Origin: Epinephelus fuscoguttatus
Taxonomy: Eukaryota; Chordata; Actinopteri; Perciformes; Serranidae
Assembly (NCBI RefSeq): GCF_011397635.1
Contig: NC_064757.1
Location: forward strand, 33,703,839 to 33,767,838
DNA length: 64,000 bases
Direction of reading: 5' to 3'
Part shown: positions 46,798-58,385 of the stretch, piece after piece
Layout of the letters: each line of letters opens with the position of its first letter
Numbering within the stretch: the stretch's first letter is position 1
Notes under the pieces: generated by a model
The model's input: the letters and a program-made list of their open reading frames with translations, nothing else
What the model was told of the DNA's origin: nothing
Database searches by the model: none
Made by a program: the position numbers and the translations under genes

Positions 46798-48302
46798 CTG
46801 AAGAGACAAAACATGGAATATTAATATCCCCCCCCATGTAGCTTCATTAAGAATTGTACAATAATGTAGCTTTTGATGTATGACTTAGTATTTAAGTATT
46901 GGGACAGTATAAACGGAGCAATAGTCTGCAGTGAGTTTAACAATTTAGTCAGTCAGTCGGAGCTTTGCAATACTTTAATTCACCCTTTAGGGACTGAGCA
47001 GAAATGACTGGGCTGGGGTCATAAATAGTGGAATTACAAGTTTTCTTTTGCCCGAGGGGGCAGCAGTCCAACTGTTATTAATTTATTTCTCATTCTAGAT
47101 TTAAAGCTACTTTATTCCAGCTTTCCCTTATGACAATGAAAAAAAGAAGTTAAATTTAAACCAATAAAGACAGCTTTTCTGTGCAGCGTGGATCATGAAG
47201 GTGCATTTTGCTATTATGTAAAAAGCAACAGCCATTCTTCGGTATCAAAAACAGTCACTGCCCTGCACTAACTCAACACCACTGTATCATAACGGTAAGT
47301 AGAATTACAAAATATTTAAATAATATTTTATTTGAGTCACTAAGTTACATGTCCTGATATTGATGAACTGAATTTCAGAATAGACTGCAAAATAAATTAA
47401 CGTTAACATAACAATAACAGCGGCATGGTGTGCAGTGGTTAGCATTGTCACCTCACAACAAGAAGAGCTCTTAAAAATAAGAGTACAGAACAACTGATAA
47501 ACTGTGCAATTAAACCAAATAGTGAACACAGTAACTGCAGGAAGTTGCAAAAGGTGCAGTTTCAATAATTTTTGAGCCGATTATTTCTTGTGAATATTGC
47601 ATCAGAGGTGAGTTTTTTTGATATCTTAAGAATCGTTACACAATACTGTCAGAGGCAAAACCTCTGCCCTGATGGAAGTATCTGAGACAACATGACACAA
47701 TAGACCGAGCTTTAGAGGTGACCCTCTCTTCATACAGATACTGTAGGTTATTGAAAGGAACACCAGTGATCTTTTCCAACTTTCCAAAAGTTCAGATCAA
47801 GATTTTACAAACAACAGATATGAGCAATTTACTAAATATGATACTGTCTGACAGTATATAAAAGCAGTTAAACAATGCTCCACCTTCACCAGCTGTAACA
47901 TTTGATAATAATATTCTAAAAACATAATAGGATAATATTCCAACTCTCTGAAAGCCACATGCCCAACAAATACATTTTGCTGTATACTGTAGCACTTTTA
48001 CTCAAGTAAATATCTTGAATGTAGGACTAGTATCACTACTTTTACCCAAAGATATGAGCAGACCTACTTCTTCCACCACTATTTGAACTTGTTTAATTGA
48101 CAATTAAAATGACTTAAACAGCTTTAAAGCACATTCATTGAGATTGTTAATTACCTGGCAGGGCTACATGCACACACAAGTAACTTATTTATATAGACAG
48201 TAGACAAATAGCAGGATGAACCCGCAACAGCATCTGAATTTTTAAATACACACAACCCTACAAGTTAGAATAATGTCAAAGTATCAAATTAATCGTAGTG
48301 AC
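46798..48302 (-). other. Intron of zinc-finger gene 1 (1505 bp, phase 1)
   Basis: The donor reads GGACAG|GTCACT and the acceptor CTCTTCAG|AGCTCC. The donor is weaker than consensus beyond GT, so the exact splice site is inferred from phase and from the two paralogues. I see no gene or clear mobile element inside. Confidence 0.75.
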
Positions 48303-48474
48303 CTGTCCTGCGCAGCCTTATCTGAGGCTTCAAGAGGAAATCCAGCAGTCTGCGCTGACGCACGACCCTCTCCTCGTACACAACAATAGTCTTCTCACAC
48401 ACTCCCAGTATCTCCTCCACAGCAACATTCAGTCGCTCTTTGATTAACTCCCTCAAATTCTCAACTGCAGACAT
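48303..48474 (-). CDS. C2H2 zinc-finger gene 1, first coding exon
   Basis: The exon encodes 57 residues plus the first base of codon 58 (172 nt). I chose the ATG at 48474 because MSAVENLRELIKERL aligns with the starts of the other two genes and has A at -3; an ATG ten codons upstream is not conserved. The segment is mostly helical and charged, with IKERL, VAVEEILGV, VVRQRRLLD and RLRRT as landmarks. It suggests a short coiled coil or protein-interaction module. It is not KRAB, SCAN or BTB. The last codon is completed after the intron. Confidence 0.88.
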
Positions 48475-49817
48475 TTTCACTGAATAACACTGAATAAACT
48501 TCACTCATTTGGCTGTAACTCACTCAAACTGTCTTTAGTGCAACGCTTATCTGAGCAAAAACCACTCATTTCCTGCCAGCGCTATTTCTTGCTTATCAAT
48601 CTACTCATCAGAGACAACCTTCCAAAACTGAAAGACGGCAAGTCTTAGTTACCCAATCCGGATCTAACAAGTGCTTCGCTATAGAGATGACTTCATGACA
48701 AGCAGGTTTATAGGCTATTGCAACATATGAGTTGGAGTTGATGTCTGCCAAACAGCTGCACAAAATGTCAACTGCAAGCATCAATATTACAAGGACATCA
48801 TTTTAGGAAAAAGAGTGATATGACTTTATTAAAGTGATGAAGTAAAACATCAACAATACATTCACTTTGTCTGTTTTACATAACAATTGTGCTCATTACA
48901 TAGAGGTTAAGGCATTAAGACAACAAAGAGGCAATCTCTCCCTCATTTGTTCAGTACAATCAAAAATATAAACTCTGATTAAAACAATGACAAATTGGTT
49001 TTAACAGATTTTAATTATGTCAACCATTTTTGTGCTTTAACTGTCATGCAAGGCCAAGATTTAGCTCTGGAGGACTTCTCAGGTTGGCAGCCTGTGTGTC
49101 TGCTCCGAAAGAGTCCTTCTCAGTATCTTGATGCACATGAACATCAAAATCCCAGTGATTAAATATTTACAGATGTCTGACAAATTCTCTGTGTAACAAT
49201 CCTCAGAAATCGAGATTCAAGACTGCCTCTGGAGACAGGCAACAGATTCTTCCAGGGAGAGGCAGGAAGATCATGAGATTCCCACCATTCATACTTTTGG
49301 TAAATACACTAAAAACATTTATCAAAAACAGCTTACAAAATTGCTTCAATTAAAGCATCTCAGAGTTATTTTGAGTCACCATCACAAGGCCCAAAACCAG
49401 TGAGTAGACCATATTAAGACAGATACTGGCACTGTGTGCAAAAGACAGCTTTCTCATTAGTTGCAATAAAATAACTCAAAACAGAACAAAGGTTTGATGA
49501 CAAAATAGGGAGTGCTGCTCTGGGTTAAGACACGAGTTGATTGTCCAGCAAAGAACTGCATTTGTAAGTCAAATACTTGCAAGAAGATCATTCCAGGTCA
49601 CAGTACATGCCCACTGTTTATGTCGTGATTGTCGATAAAGTGATTGTCTCTGTGATACCTCTCTTTGCAGTATTTTAGCATCTGATAAGACTCATAGATC
49701 ATCCTCCCTGGATTGTATTTTCATCACCTCTCTAGTACCTGAAGCAACAAACTCTCAGCAAAGTCTGACACGAACTGGCTAACGGATTGAACTGGCATTA
49801 TGATTTTATGTACAATG
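48475..49817. other. Upstream region of zinc-finger gene 1 and possible 3' UTR sequence
   Basis: Bases 48475-48650 are the presumed promoter of gene 1; no TATA box is evident. A minus-strand AATAAA (plus-strand TTTATT at 48825-48830) is followed upstream by about 900 bp of non-repetitive sequence. This could be the distal 3' UTR of gene 2, interrupted by the LINE at 49818, but this is only a possibility. No coding frame is recognised. Confidence 0.4.
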
Positions 49818-51178
49818 GTTTATGGTTTATTTTTGCACAATTAAAAAAACACAAAACAGCAAGAAAAAAAATAATTAAATACAGTGCAGGGAGAGGCAAA
49901 AAACCCAGAGGGCTTATTTAAAGCCTCCACCTAATGAAATTTTCACAAAGTTAATAAAAACTCAAAAGTACAGAAAAATACATAAAAATACATAAAATAG
50001 TACAAGTGATAGCAAAACTACTAGTAACAAAATATGCTTGACTGTAACAACAAAAGACAGCAATAATAGAATCCGTTTGAGAGCAGAAAATACAACTAGA
50101 TGATATGTAAGATGATGTTAGTATGATAGGCATATGTATGTGTGAGTCAATGTGTGAATTATATGATAATTTATACTGCGTTGACCCTTGAGCAGTAGCA
50201 AAATACATCACAATAAATAAAACAGATTTAAGACAAGGACAAAAATACACAAGGAACACCCTTTACAAAGCAGCAGTTAAATGTTTTTTCAGGCATTTCT
50301 TGTAACACTTTATAGAGATGCAGGTTTTTGTCAGGTGGAAAAAATCATTCCATAATTTCGCTGCCCTAAATCTTATAGAAAACTGCCTTCGACAAGTAAG
50401 AAATTTAGGAAGATGAAGAGCTGAAGATTTACGAGTTAAGTGTGAATGTAACTGTGAATTAGCTGTAAAATAAGTTGTGAACTGCTCAGGAATATTCCCC
50501 TCACTAAAAAGTATTTTGTAAGTAAAAACACATGTTTGAAACATATTAATGTCATAAATAGTGAGAATTTGAAGTCTCTGAAATAACGGGGCAGATGAAG
50601 CGTATGACACTGATCTGGTTGCGATCCTAACAAAGCGTTTCTGCAGGACCAAAATTTTAAGAAGAGTAGTCGGAAAAGTGCTTGCCCAAACAATATTACA
50701 ATATGAAAGATAGGGATAAATCAAACTATAATAGAGAATTTGGAGACAGTTTGCGGTAACAAGATTACTGACCCTCGTTATTATACCAAGAGATTTATGG
50801 ATTTTTTTACTGACCCAGTCAGCTTGTTCTCTCCAATTCAAATTCTCATCAACATAAATGCCCAAAAATTTTGTACTGGCCACCTGAGGCATCTCAACAG
50901 ACTCAATTATAATTTTGGATAAGTCTTTTGAATACGTTTTTTTGCCACTGAAGATAATAAAGTTAGATTTCCTTATATTCAAAGATAATTTATTTAGTCT
51001 GAACCACACAGCATAGGCAGCTAAGCCAGCATTCGCATCCTTCATAAGTGAATCAAAATTTGAATTAGAGAGAACAAGGGTTGTGTCATCAGCAAACATT
51101 ATTGGACACAGGATGTTTGAAATATTAGATAAATCATTTATATAAATAAGGAATAATAATGGCCCCACAATCAATACC
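49818..51178 (-). mobile_element. 5'-truncated non-LTR retrotransposon (LINE)
   Basis: The minus strand encodes about 305 residues from VGPLLFLIYINDLS (near 51170) to a stop at 50263. This is the C-terminal half of a reverse transcriptase. FADDTT, part of the catalytic centre, is followed by the LNKLSLN, KFLGIYVD and YPYLSYCN blocks and a C-terminal tail with FRAAKLWND. The 5' part (endonuclease and early RT) is absent, the usual outcome of target-primed reverse transcription. A ~440-bp 3' UTR ends in tandem ATAAACC units at 49818-49835. The frame is open through its remaining length, so the insertion is fairly young. It looks like the Jockey/CR1/L2 group; the clade is not assigned. The in-frame ATGs upstream of VGPLLF belong to flanking sequence. 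Confidence 0.85.
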
Positions 51179-52678
51179 ATGAAGTAAAAACTAAGAAAAG
51201 AAAAAAAGAACATCAACTGTACAAAGTCTGAAAACAGGTCATGGGACATAATGTACATGTACATGGTTTAGACCATTGGTTCTCAAGTAGGGGTCCGGTG
51301 ACACCAAGGGCTCCTTGAGGGAGTGTGTGTAAGTCATAAGTCATAATAAGTTATGAGTGACTATACTGATCATCAGTTTCACTTCCTGTGCAGTTATCTC
51401 TTCAATGGTTGTTGACAACTTTTTGCATGGGTCCAGACCTTTGAATGCATCCACTCCACCCATTTCTAGTTGCCTGGAAACACGGTTTAACGATTTACAA
51501 TTTACAAGTCTGTCTGTCATCAGGCAAGTCAACCATAGAATTGTAATCTTAATTGCATCTAACAACCAAAATCTTTTCAGGTGAAGGTCCCTGAAGTAAA
51601 GAACAGTACAAACCTCCAATAACAACTGAAACCAGGAGGAGTGCTAAAGCCTTATGTGGCTCATGAGGGAGCTGCATGAAGTTTGATAAATTGTCTCAGC
51701 GTTAGTTGGAATTGAATACTACTAAAAACATGAATGAAACATAATCAGGAAGTGTGGAGTTAGCAAGACGTGAGCTTACCAAACATCTGTAGCCCAATCC
51801 TCATTTCTGACTGAGGCTAGCAGTTCCAGGCTACATTAATTGCTGCCAAAAGGACACCAAAATGATTGACCTAAGTGCTATGACCGTGTTGCATTGTGGG
51901 TAATGTAGGCGCCAGATTTTGACAAGGAAGAATGCATGAAATAAAAAGACAATATTTCTGATTCTGATGCATCAATTTGTACAATTTTTAACCATCAACC
52001 ATGAGTCCAACAGTGACTACATTCACAGGCACACAATATTCTGTCTTTAATATGGAAACAGCAAACAAACAGCATTAGTTTGAATAAGGCCTTTTTCCGA
52101 CTGAATTTTCCGATTAAGAAACGTGCCGGTATTATTCTGATTTAAGGAGCATTCCTGGACACAGTTGGCTCTGTGCATTGTCATACAAGCATTGTAGACT
52201 AACCAAATAACCAGCAGTTTGCAAGGCTGTGGGGTAGAGATGCATGCCCAAAAGAAAAGCCCACATTTTTGGTCGGGAGGAGAAAAACACCTGCTTTTAA
52301 ACATTTTAAAAGACTTGGATATCAGCAGGTTTTTGGATATGTGCAAATATCGCAATGCCGACCTTTTCAAGAAGATGGCTGAGGGAATGACGGAGGCTGC
52401 GTTCGCACTGTCGAACCACTCCACTATCAATGGAAAACTTTGAGCAATTTTTCCATACTTTGATATGATGAACTACACGTTAGGGCACGTTAGGAGTAAG
52501 GGCAAAAACCATAATGTTCCATGCATGTAAATGTAGTCAATGTTACAGGAGTGCCTTGTTAAATCAGTGGAGCACTCCTTAAAATACAATGACAACTCAA
52601 AATACCAGTAGCAATTCGACATAAGTGCAATTCATTTCATTATATCATAGGTCTGGTGTACCAAACACAGACAGTCTT
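51179..52678. other. Spacer between LINE and zinc-finger gene 2
   Basis: Near 51272-51330 the text TTGGTTCTCAAGTAGGGGTCC resembles one end of a hAT-like MITE. A plus-strand Myb/SANT-like relic (52240-52443) is listed separately. The rest, which includes the presumed 3' UTR of gene 2, shows nothing I can name. Confidence 0.4.
52240..52443 (+). pseudogene. Myb/SANT-like domain relic
   Basis: The plus-strand frame contains HFWSGGEKHLLLNILKDLD, then RFLDMCKYRNADLFKKMAEG and a TEAAF end. The spacing W-S-x-x-E-x-x-x-LL, then RN, then F-x-K-M resembles the Myb/SANT-like DNA-binding domain found with Harbinger transposons and related host genes. Only about 60 residues remain before a stop, with no neighbouring parts, so I call it a relic. 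It could also be a single exon of an unseen gene, or chance. Confidence 0.35.
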
Positions 52679-55509
52679 TTAAGCAGTGGAGTTTTCTGTA
52701 TCACTCATGTGTACTTTCTTGTGCTTGTGGAGTTTGTTCCATGTGGAGAACTTTTCTCCACACGCACTGCATTCGTAGGGCTTCTCCCCAGTATGTAATC
52801 TCATGTGTGCTTTCAGTTCTGTTCTATGACCAAACACCTTGTCACACACATCACACTTGTATGGCTTTTCACCCGTGTGTGTTATGATGTGCCTCGTCAA
52901 AGTCGTCCTGGTGGCAAATTTCCTCTTGCACTGGGAGCACTTAAAGGGCTTTTCCCCCGAATGCACCCGCTGATGATTTTTGAACGAGGAGGAGTCCGCA
53001 AACTCCTTCCCGCACTCGCCGCAGCTGTACGGCTTCTCGCCTGTGTGGATTCTCATGTGCTTCTTCATATTCACAAGCGAGCTGAAGCTTTTGTCACAGG
53101 TGTCGCATTTGAACGGCTTTTCCCCGGTGTGAACGCGGACATGCAGGTCGAGGTTATAACGCCGGTTGAAACCGTTTCCGCAGACCTTGCATTTGAAAGG
53201 CTTCTCAACAGAGTGAATTACTAGATGTTTATTTAAATCCCAACTCTCTCTGAACATTTTACCACAAGTGTCACATTCGAAAGTCTTCTCAACTGTGTGG
53301 GATTTCATATGAAATTTGTAGTTTTTGAAATTACTCATCACTTTGCCGCACCTGTCACACTTGTAAGGGTTATTATCGTCCTTGGTGCTACCGCCTGATT
53401 TGTTCCCATGGTTTTTATTTGGTGTTTCATTTGATGATGTGCCCTCATCGTGACGCTTCCCGTGCTGTGTTTCCTCTGAACTTCTGGTTGATGATGTCCT
53501 GTCATCCTTGCGTCTCTTTCTTGGTGTTGGGTCAGTGCTTTCATTTGACTTTGTGCTCCCCTCCTTACGTTTCTTATTTGGTGTCGGCTTAGTACTTGTG
53601 GTTGATGTTACTTTCTCATCGTTAACTGTCTTATTTGGTTTTCGCTTATTGCTTTTAGATGATGCTGTCTTCTCACTGTCAGAATTCCTATTTGGTGTTG
53701 GTTCAGTGCTTGTAGGGGATGTTGTGCTCTCGTCATTTTGACTCTTACGTGATGTTGACTCCTTGCTTCTAGCAGATGTATCTTTATTATTAGCTTTTTT
53801 ATCTGGTGTCAACACATTGCTTCTGCTTGATGTTGCATGCTCATCAATTTGTTTCTTATTTGGTGCTGGCTTAGTGCTTGTAGTAGATGTTATTTTCCCA
53901 TCGTTGGGTTTCTGTTTAGCTGATGTTGTCTTCTCACTGGTGCTATTCTTATTTGGCGTTGGCTCGATACTCCCAGCAGAACTTGTTTTCCCAGCACTGT
54001 GTTTCTTAGTTGATGCTGGTTTCGTACTTGAAGTCGATGTTGCTTTCCCATCGCTGGGTTTCCTATTTGCTGTTGGATCAGCAGTTTTAGCTGACGCTGT
54101 CTTCTCATTGGCTGATTTCTTACTTGCTGTTGTCTGAATGCTTCCAGGAGAGGTTGGTCCCCGATCTCTGTTTCTCTCATTTGGTGTTGGCTCATTATTT
54201 TCTGTTGATGTTGGTTGATCATCATTACAGTTTTCATTTGGTGTTGGTTCTGTACTTTCAGTTGACGTCGTGCCGTCACCGTGATGTTTCTTATTCTCCT
54301 TCACCTCAGTACTTTTGGTTGATGTTTTATTGCCATCGCTACGTTTCTTATTTGATGTTGGCTCAGCATCTGCATTTGATGTGTCCTTGTTGTTACGTTG
54401 CTTATGTGGTGCTGTTTCCGCACTTGTAGTTGATATTGTCTTCTCATTGGTACATTCTGTATTTGGTGTTGGCTCAGCACTTAAAGGTGAGGATGGTCTC
54501 CCATCTTTGCTTATCTTATTTGGTGTTGGGTCACTATTTACTTTTGATGTTGGTTCGTCATCATTACATTTCTCATTTGGTGTCAGCTCTGCGCCTGGAG
54601 CTGATGTTGGGGTCTCATTGTTGCATTTATTTGGTGTTGGCTCAACACTTCCAGGTGAGGTTGGTCTCCCATCTTTGCTTTTCTTATTAGGTATTGGTTT
54701 CTCATTTGGCATTGTGTTCTCACTGTTACCTTTCCCATGTGGTGTTGGCTCGGTACTTGCAGCTGATGTTGTTTTTCCACTATGTGGTTTCTTATTTGGT
54801 GTTGGCTCTGAAACTCTGTTTGATTTTGTGCTCCCATCACCAATGTTTGCTGGTGTTGTCTCAGTGATTCTGATTGACGTCATGTTCTCGTGATTTTGTT
54901 TCTCAGTTAGCGTAGGGTCACTATTTCCACTTGATGTTAAGTTCTCATTGTTCTGTTTCTTACTTTGTGTTTGCTCTGGATTATTGGTCGATACTGTGTT
55001 CTCATCAGCACACATCTTACTTGATTCCTCCTCAGTACTTGTAGCTGATGTGTCCCCATCGTTGCTTTTCTTATCAGACGTTTGCTCAGTAACTGTGGCT
55101 GATGTCGCGTCCTCGTCATTGCTTTTCTCATTTGGTATTGACTCTAGAAGTCTAGCTGGTGTTGTACCTCCATGGTTACAAGTTAACTGATCTTGGCTCT
55201 CCGATGTAACACACGAGTTTTGAGAAGCAGGTTGGTGGTCAGTGCTTGATGCTGATACTGCAGCACTCTCCCTTTCAGACTTAGGTGATACGTCTTTGTC
55301 TGAGTTGCTGGATTGAGGATCTTTACTCGCTGCACTCACAGTCTGGTCAGTGTCCAAAGGTTGAGACTGGTCACTGTGGACACTTCCCTCACCTGCTGGA
55401 GTCAACTTAGAAGCTTCAGTCTCTTGTTGCTGTGGAAGCTGCTGTCGTTTCTGACTGATGCACATTTCCACATGTTCCTCTTTAATCGGGGGAGTATCTG
55501 GCGGGAGCC
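52679..55509 (-). CDS. C2H2 zinc-finger gene 2, terminal coding exon (8 fingers, giant linker)
   Basis: This exon encodes residues 58-1000 of a predicted 1000-residue protein. The acceptor is CCTTCCCTTCAG at 55510-55521; split codon G|GG gives Gly58, then LPPDTPPIKEEH. The usual VCKEEEVLTDQQ segment is missing here. An acidic motif IKEEHVEMCISQ and a SESQDQ...NHGG motif (~160-172) are shared with the other genes. Residues ~182-763 are about 30 tandem Ser/Thr/Asn/Lys/Pro units. Residues 773-991 are eight C2H2 fingers; helix positions -1,2,3,6 read NKNF, EWDK, RYNL, SVNK, DSSN, TTTR, HTEA, TNKK. Finger 1 has Met where the conserved Phe is usual, and its following linker is TVEKT. The frame is open throughout. 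The linker is much longer than in the paralogues. Inferred role: nuclear DNA-binding regulator. Confidence 0.92.
53393..55138 (-). repeat. Coding minisatellite of zinc-finger gene 2
   Basis: About 30 units of mostly 19 residues (57 bp) have a core like PNKKSNDGKTTSTTSTEPT. Some units are shortened or fused, always in frame. At DNA level the plus strand repeats TTATTTGGTGTTGGCTCAG and relatives. It shares its consensus with the shorter array in gene 1. The product should be disordered and rich in potential phosphorylation sites. Confidence 0.9.
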
Positions 55510-58135
55510 CTGAAGGGAAGGACACAGGAATATGACAATGATGAAATGGTGTACACATAAAGGAAGTCCCCTTCCAAGGACTGAGAATGCAACACGTTGA
55601 TAGCCACAGTTTATATCTTTGGTTTTTTAAAGTTATAATTTTTTGCGTCCTATTTTAAGTCTAAGGCATGACGTGTCAGTGTCTGTACTCCATCGTACCG
55701 CAGATACATAATCTGTAATCATGAGATACAGTAACTAAATAACTTCCACACCCCACAAAAGTTGTTAAACAAAAAATCAAAGCATTAACATTGTGTAAAA
55801 ATGTCCGATAGTCAGAAAGATGTGCAGAAGATGTCACTATTTTCTGACATGTTATAGACCAATTTACTGAAACTTAAAACTTAAAACGAGCCATTTATAT
55901 TGACATAGGGAGCGGGTCCTCAATTATTGAGATTGGCATGTTGCACAGCCATGTTTCTACAGTAGCCCAGATAGGACAAACGAACATTGGTTTGAGATAG
56001 TGCCAGTCATGTTTTTGGGTTGGTCAGCGTGGTTTGCAGCCCCTCCATGACAAGCAGCATCGGAAAAACACATATATTTTTTAGGTGAAATTGCTTCATT
56101 CAGTGGTTTTTTTGTAGTTAAATTAACCAAGTATTTTTGTTTTGGGAGAAGAATAGACCTTTGAGGATAATTCAGCTCCTGGTATGAAGACCTCAATCTT
56201 TGGTTATCAGCTAAGGTGAGCACACATTAGCAGGTGCTAGGGTGGCAGCCTGTGTCCAGCATGTAGAACAGCTTTGGAGAAACATTGATTTGTAGCATGA
56301 AACTGCTTTATTCAGTTTTTTTTGTGGTTTAAATCACCAGGCCTGTTTCTTTTGGAGAGGAAGAGACCTCTGCAGATAATTCGGCTCATGGTAAAAACCT
56401 CCTGAACGTCTAGATCAGAAATAAGGTGAACACACGTAGAAGGCGTAGGGTTAGCGGGGTGTGTGCGATGTGCCATACAGGGTAGGGGAAACACTGATTT
56501 GTAAAGTAAAACTGCTTTATTCAGTGTTTATACCAATTTTTATCACCATGCTCGTTTGTTTTGGAGAGAAAGGGACCTCTGCGGATAATTCACCTCCCAG
56601 TAAAAACCTCCTGAACAATAAACACTGATGTAATTTTAACTATGAAAAGTGTCAGCTGGTTGCAATCTGCAATCCTCACCGCTAGATTCCACTAAATCCC
56701 CCTGAATCTTACACACCGACCTTTAATGCCTGAATTAAACCAGTTAACTTGGTGTCAGTGGTTGAATAATAGAATAAAATACATATCTTTATTGTCCACC
56801 ATGGGTGGAAATTTGTCTTTGGCTCAGCAAACATAAAAGACAACATTGTAAAAAGCAGACAAATAATCAGTAAGACAAGCATAGAAAGTCTTTACAATCA
56901 GCTCATTGTCTGTCTGTGATTTAAAACTGATCAGTCACATTGTTGAGTTAAGGCTACTGATGGCACTTGGCATTAAGGACTTCTTAAATACATTTTTAGG
57001 TGCCAGAGGGACTGTATAGCGCCTCAATTTGAGCTCAAGAGCTCAAACTGACCAAAGAGAGGATGGGAGCTATCTTCCAAGACACTCCTTTCTTCCTTCC
57101 TCGACCTTTTTAAAAAGAGTTGGGTCAAGGGCTTTTATGGCTTGCCAGCTATTTTTCTTGCCTCAGTTACAATCCTAGAGAGTTTTATGAAGTACTCAGT
57201 TCTCAAAGTAATGCGCCCACTTGAGTAAAACTAGATTTATTATCAGTGAGTAAGTAAGTAAGTAAGTGTCAAAAGTACACATTCAGTAGCAAAATGGCCC
57301 CTGTGAGTGATGTATTATGACATCATTAGATTGTTAAGACTGATGCATTAGTGTGGCAGTACAATTTTACTGCTGAAGCTGAATGAGGTGGAGCGAGTTT
57401 TACATAGTTAACCTAGTTGTTGAGCCCCCTCTAGTGGGTCACAAAATAAATCTGCACAAAATGCTGCACAAATTTCATTTTTGGACTTTGATTTTTGCAG
57501 TTTTATGAAATATTGGACCACAGCTGTTTAAATGAAACCACCTGTGAAGTGTGAACAGGGACTACTGTCTCTGTGGAAAAAAATGTTGGGGAACCACTGG
57601 TTTAATATTTAATAATCTAGTTTCTATAAGCTTTTACAAGTCTCTGCATTGCAGTGGAGTAAAAGTATAAGTAGCATAAATACATACTCTAGTAAAGCAC
57701 ATGTGAAACTGCATTAAAATGCAGTGCTTGAGTCAGTGCAGTGTCCATCATGGCTTCTTGCTGACACATTGCAGCTGCAGATAAAGGCAGTTGTAAGGTT
57801 AACTATTGTGCATGGTCTTATTCCCTGGAGAATGCGACTTCCGCAAATAATGTGGCATCACGTGCTTGGGTATGTGTTTAAAAAATAACCACATTAAAGT
57901 GTAGTAACGTTAACGGTCTAACTTCCTGAGTGAAATGTGACACCCAACAGTAACCCACTACAGCATTAGTTGTTCTCTCAATAAAACACGTGATCATTGT
58001 CGTTGTACCCGTCTGACTGGTCTGTCTGTGAGGTGGGGCTTCACATAGTAAAAAATAAAAAATGTAATTGAGAGATACTTCTGAACTGTTAACACAGATT
58101 GACACAAATTGAATATTTTTAAATATTTTCCTTAC
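55510..58135 (-). other. Intron of zinc-finger gene 2 (2626 bp, phase 1)
   Basis: The donor is GGACAG|GTAAGG and the acceptor CCCTTCAG|GGCTCC. It contains a three-unit tandem repeat (56060-56620) and a possible LINE 3' fragment (about 56770-57230, where the minus strand reads AAATTTCCACCCATGGTGG then ACAATAAAG). Around 57425-57600 there is hAT-MITE-like text (GGGGAACCACTGG). Confidence 0.8.
56060..56620. repeat. Tandem repeat, three ~210-bp units
   Basis: The word GAAACTGCTTTATTCAG or a close variant recurs at 56087, 56299 and 56507 (periods 212 and 208). Each unit continues with GTTTTGGAGAG...GACCTCTGCGGATAATTC and CCTCCTGAAC. Divergence grows from the third to the first unit. Confidence 0.8.
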
Positions 58136-58307
58136 CTGTCCGGTGTAACTTTATCTCAGGTGACAACAGGGCGTCCAAAAGTCTGCGCTGACGAGCGATT
58201 TCTACCTCGTAGTTTTCTATCCTCCTCTCAAATGCTCCCAATATTTCCTGCGCAGCTGCGGTGAGTCTGTCACACACAAACGCTCTCATACTTTGTATTG
58301 AAGCCAT
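58136..58307 (-). CDS. C2H2 zinc-finger gene 2, first coding exon
   Basis: This exon encodes 57 residues plus one base (172 nt, phase 1) and ends at a strong donor GTAAGG. The ATG at 58307 has G at -3 and G at +4. MASIQSMRAFVCDRL aligns with the starts of genes 1 and 3; later landmarks are TAAAQEILGAFE, IARQRRLLDALL and PEIKLHRT. The exon lies 2.6 kb from its second exon, and no competing acceptor-exon pair is visible between them. Confidence 0.88.
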
Positions 58308-58374
58308 TACTGAAGGAAATTTAAAACACGTTTTCCTCCGCTAAAACTTCATACAACTCCGACGTGCGTTCCCA

Positions 58375-58385
58375 GTTTACTTCCG
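58375..58385 (-). promoter_or_regulatory. ETS-like site upstream of zinc-finger gene 2
   Basis: The minus strand reads CGGAAGTAAAC about 70 bp upstream of the start codon. CGGAAGT is the core bound by ETS-family factors. The same 11-mer lies upstream of gene 3 (62043-62053). Function is inferred. Confidence 0.4.

Noticed and set aside
50740-50922. 60-codon plus-strand frame
   Set aside because: It is antisense to the LINE reverse transcriptase.
53508-54893. Plus-strand frames of up to 192 codons, hydrophobic, opposite gene 2
   Set aside because: They are antisense to the in-frame coding minisatellite; their hydrophobic look is the complement of a Ser/Thr/Lys-rich array.
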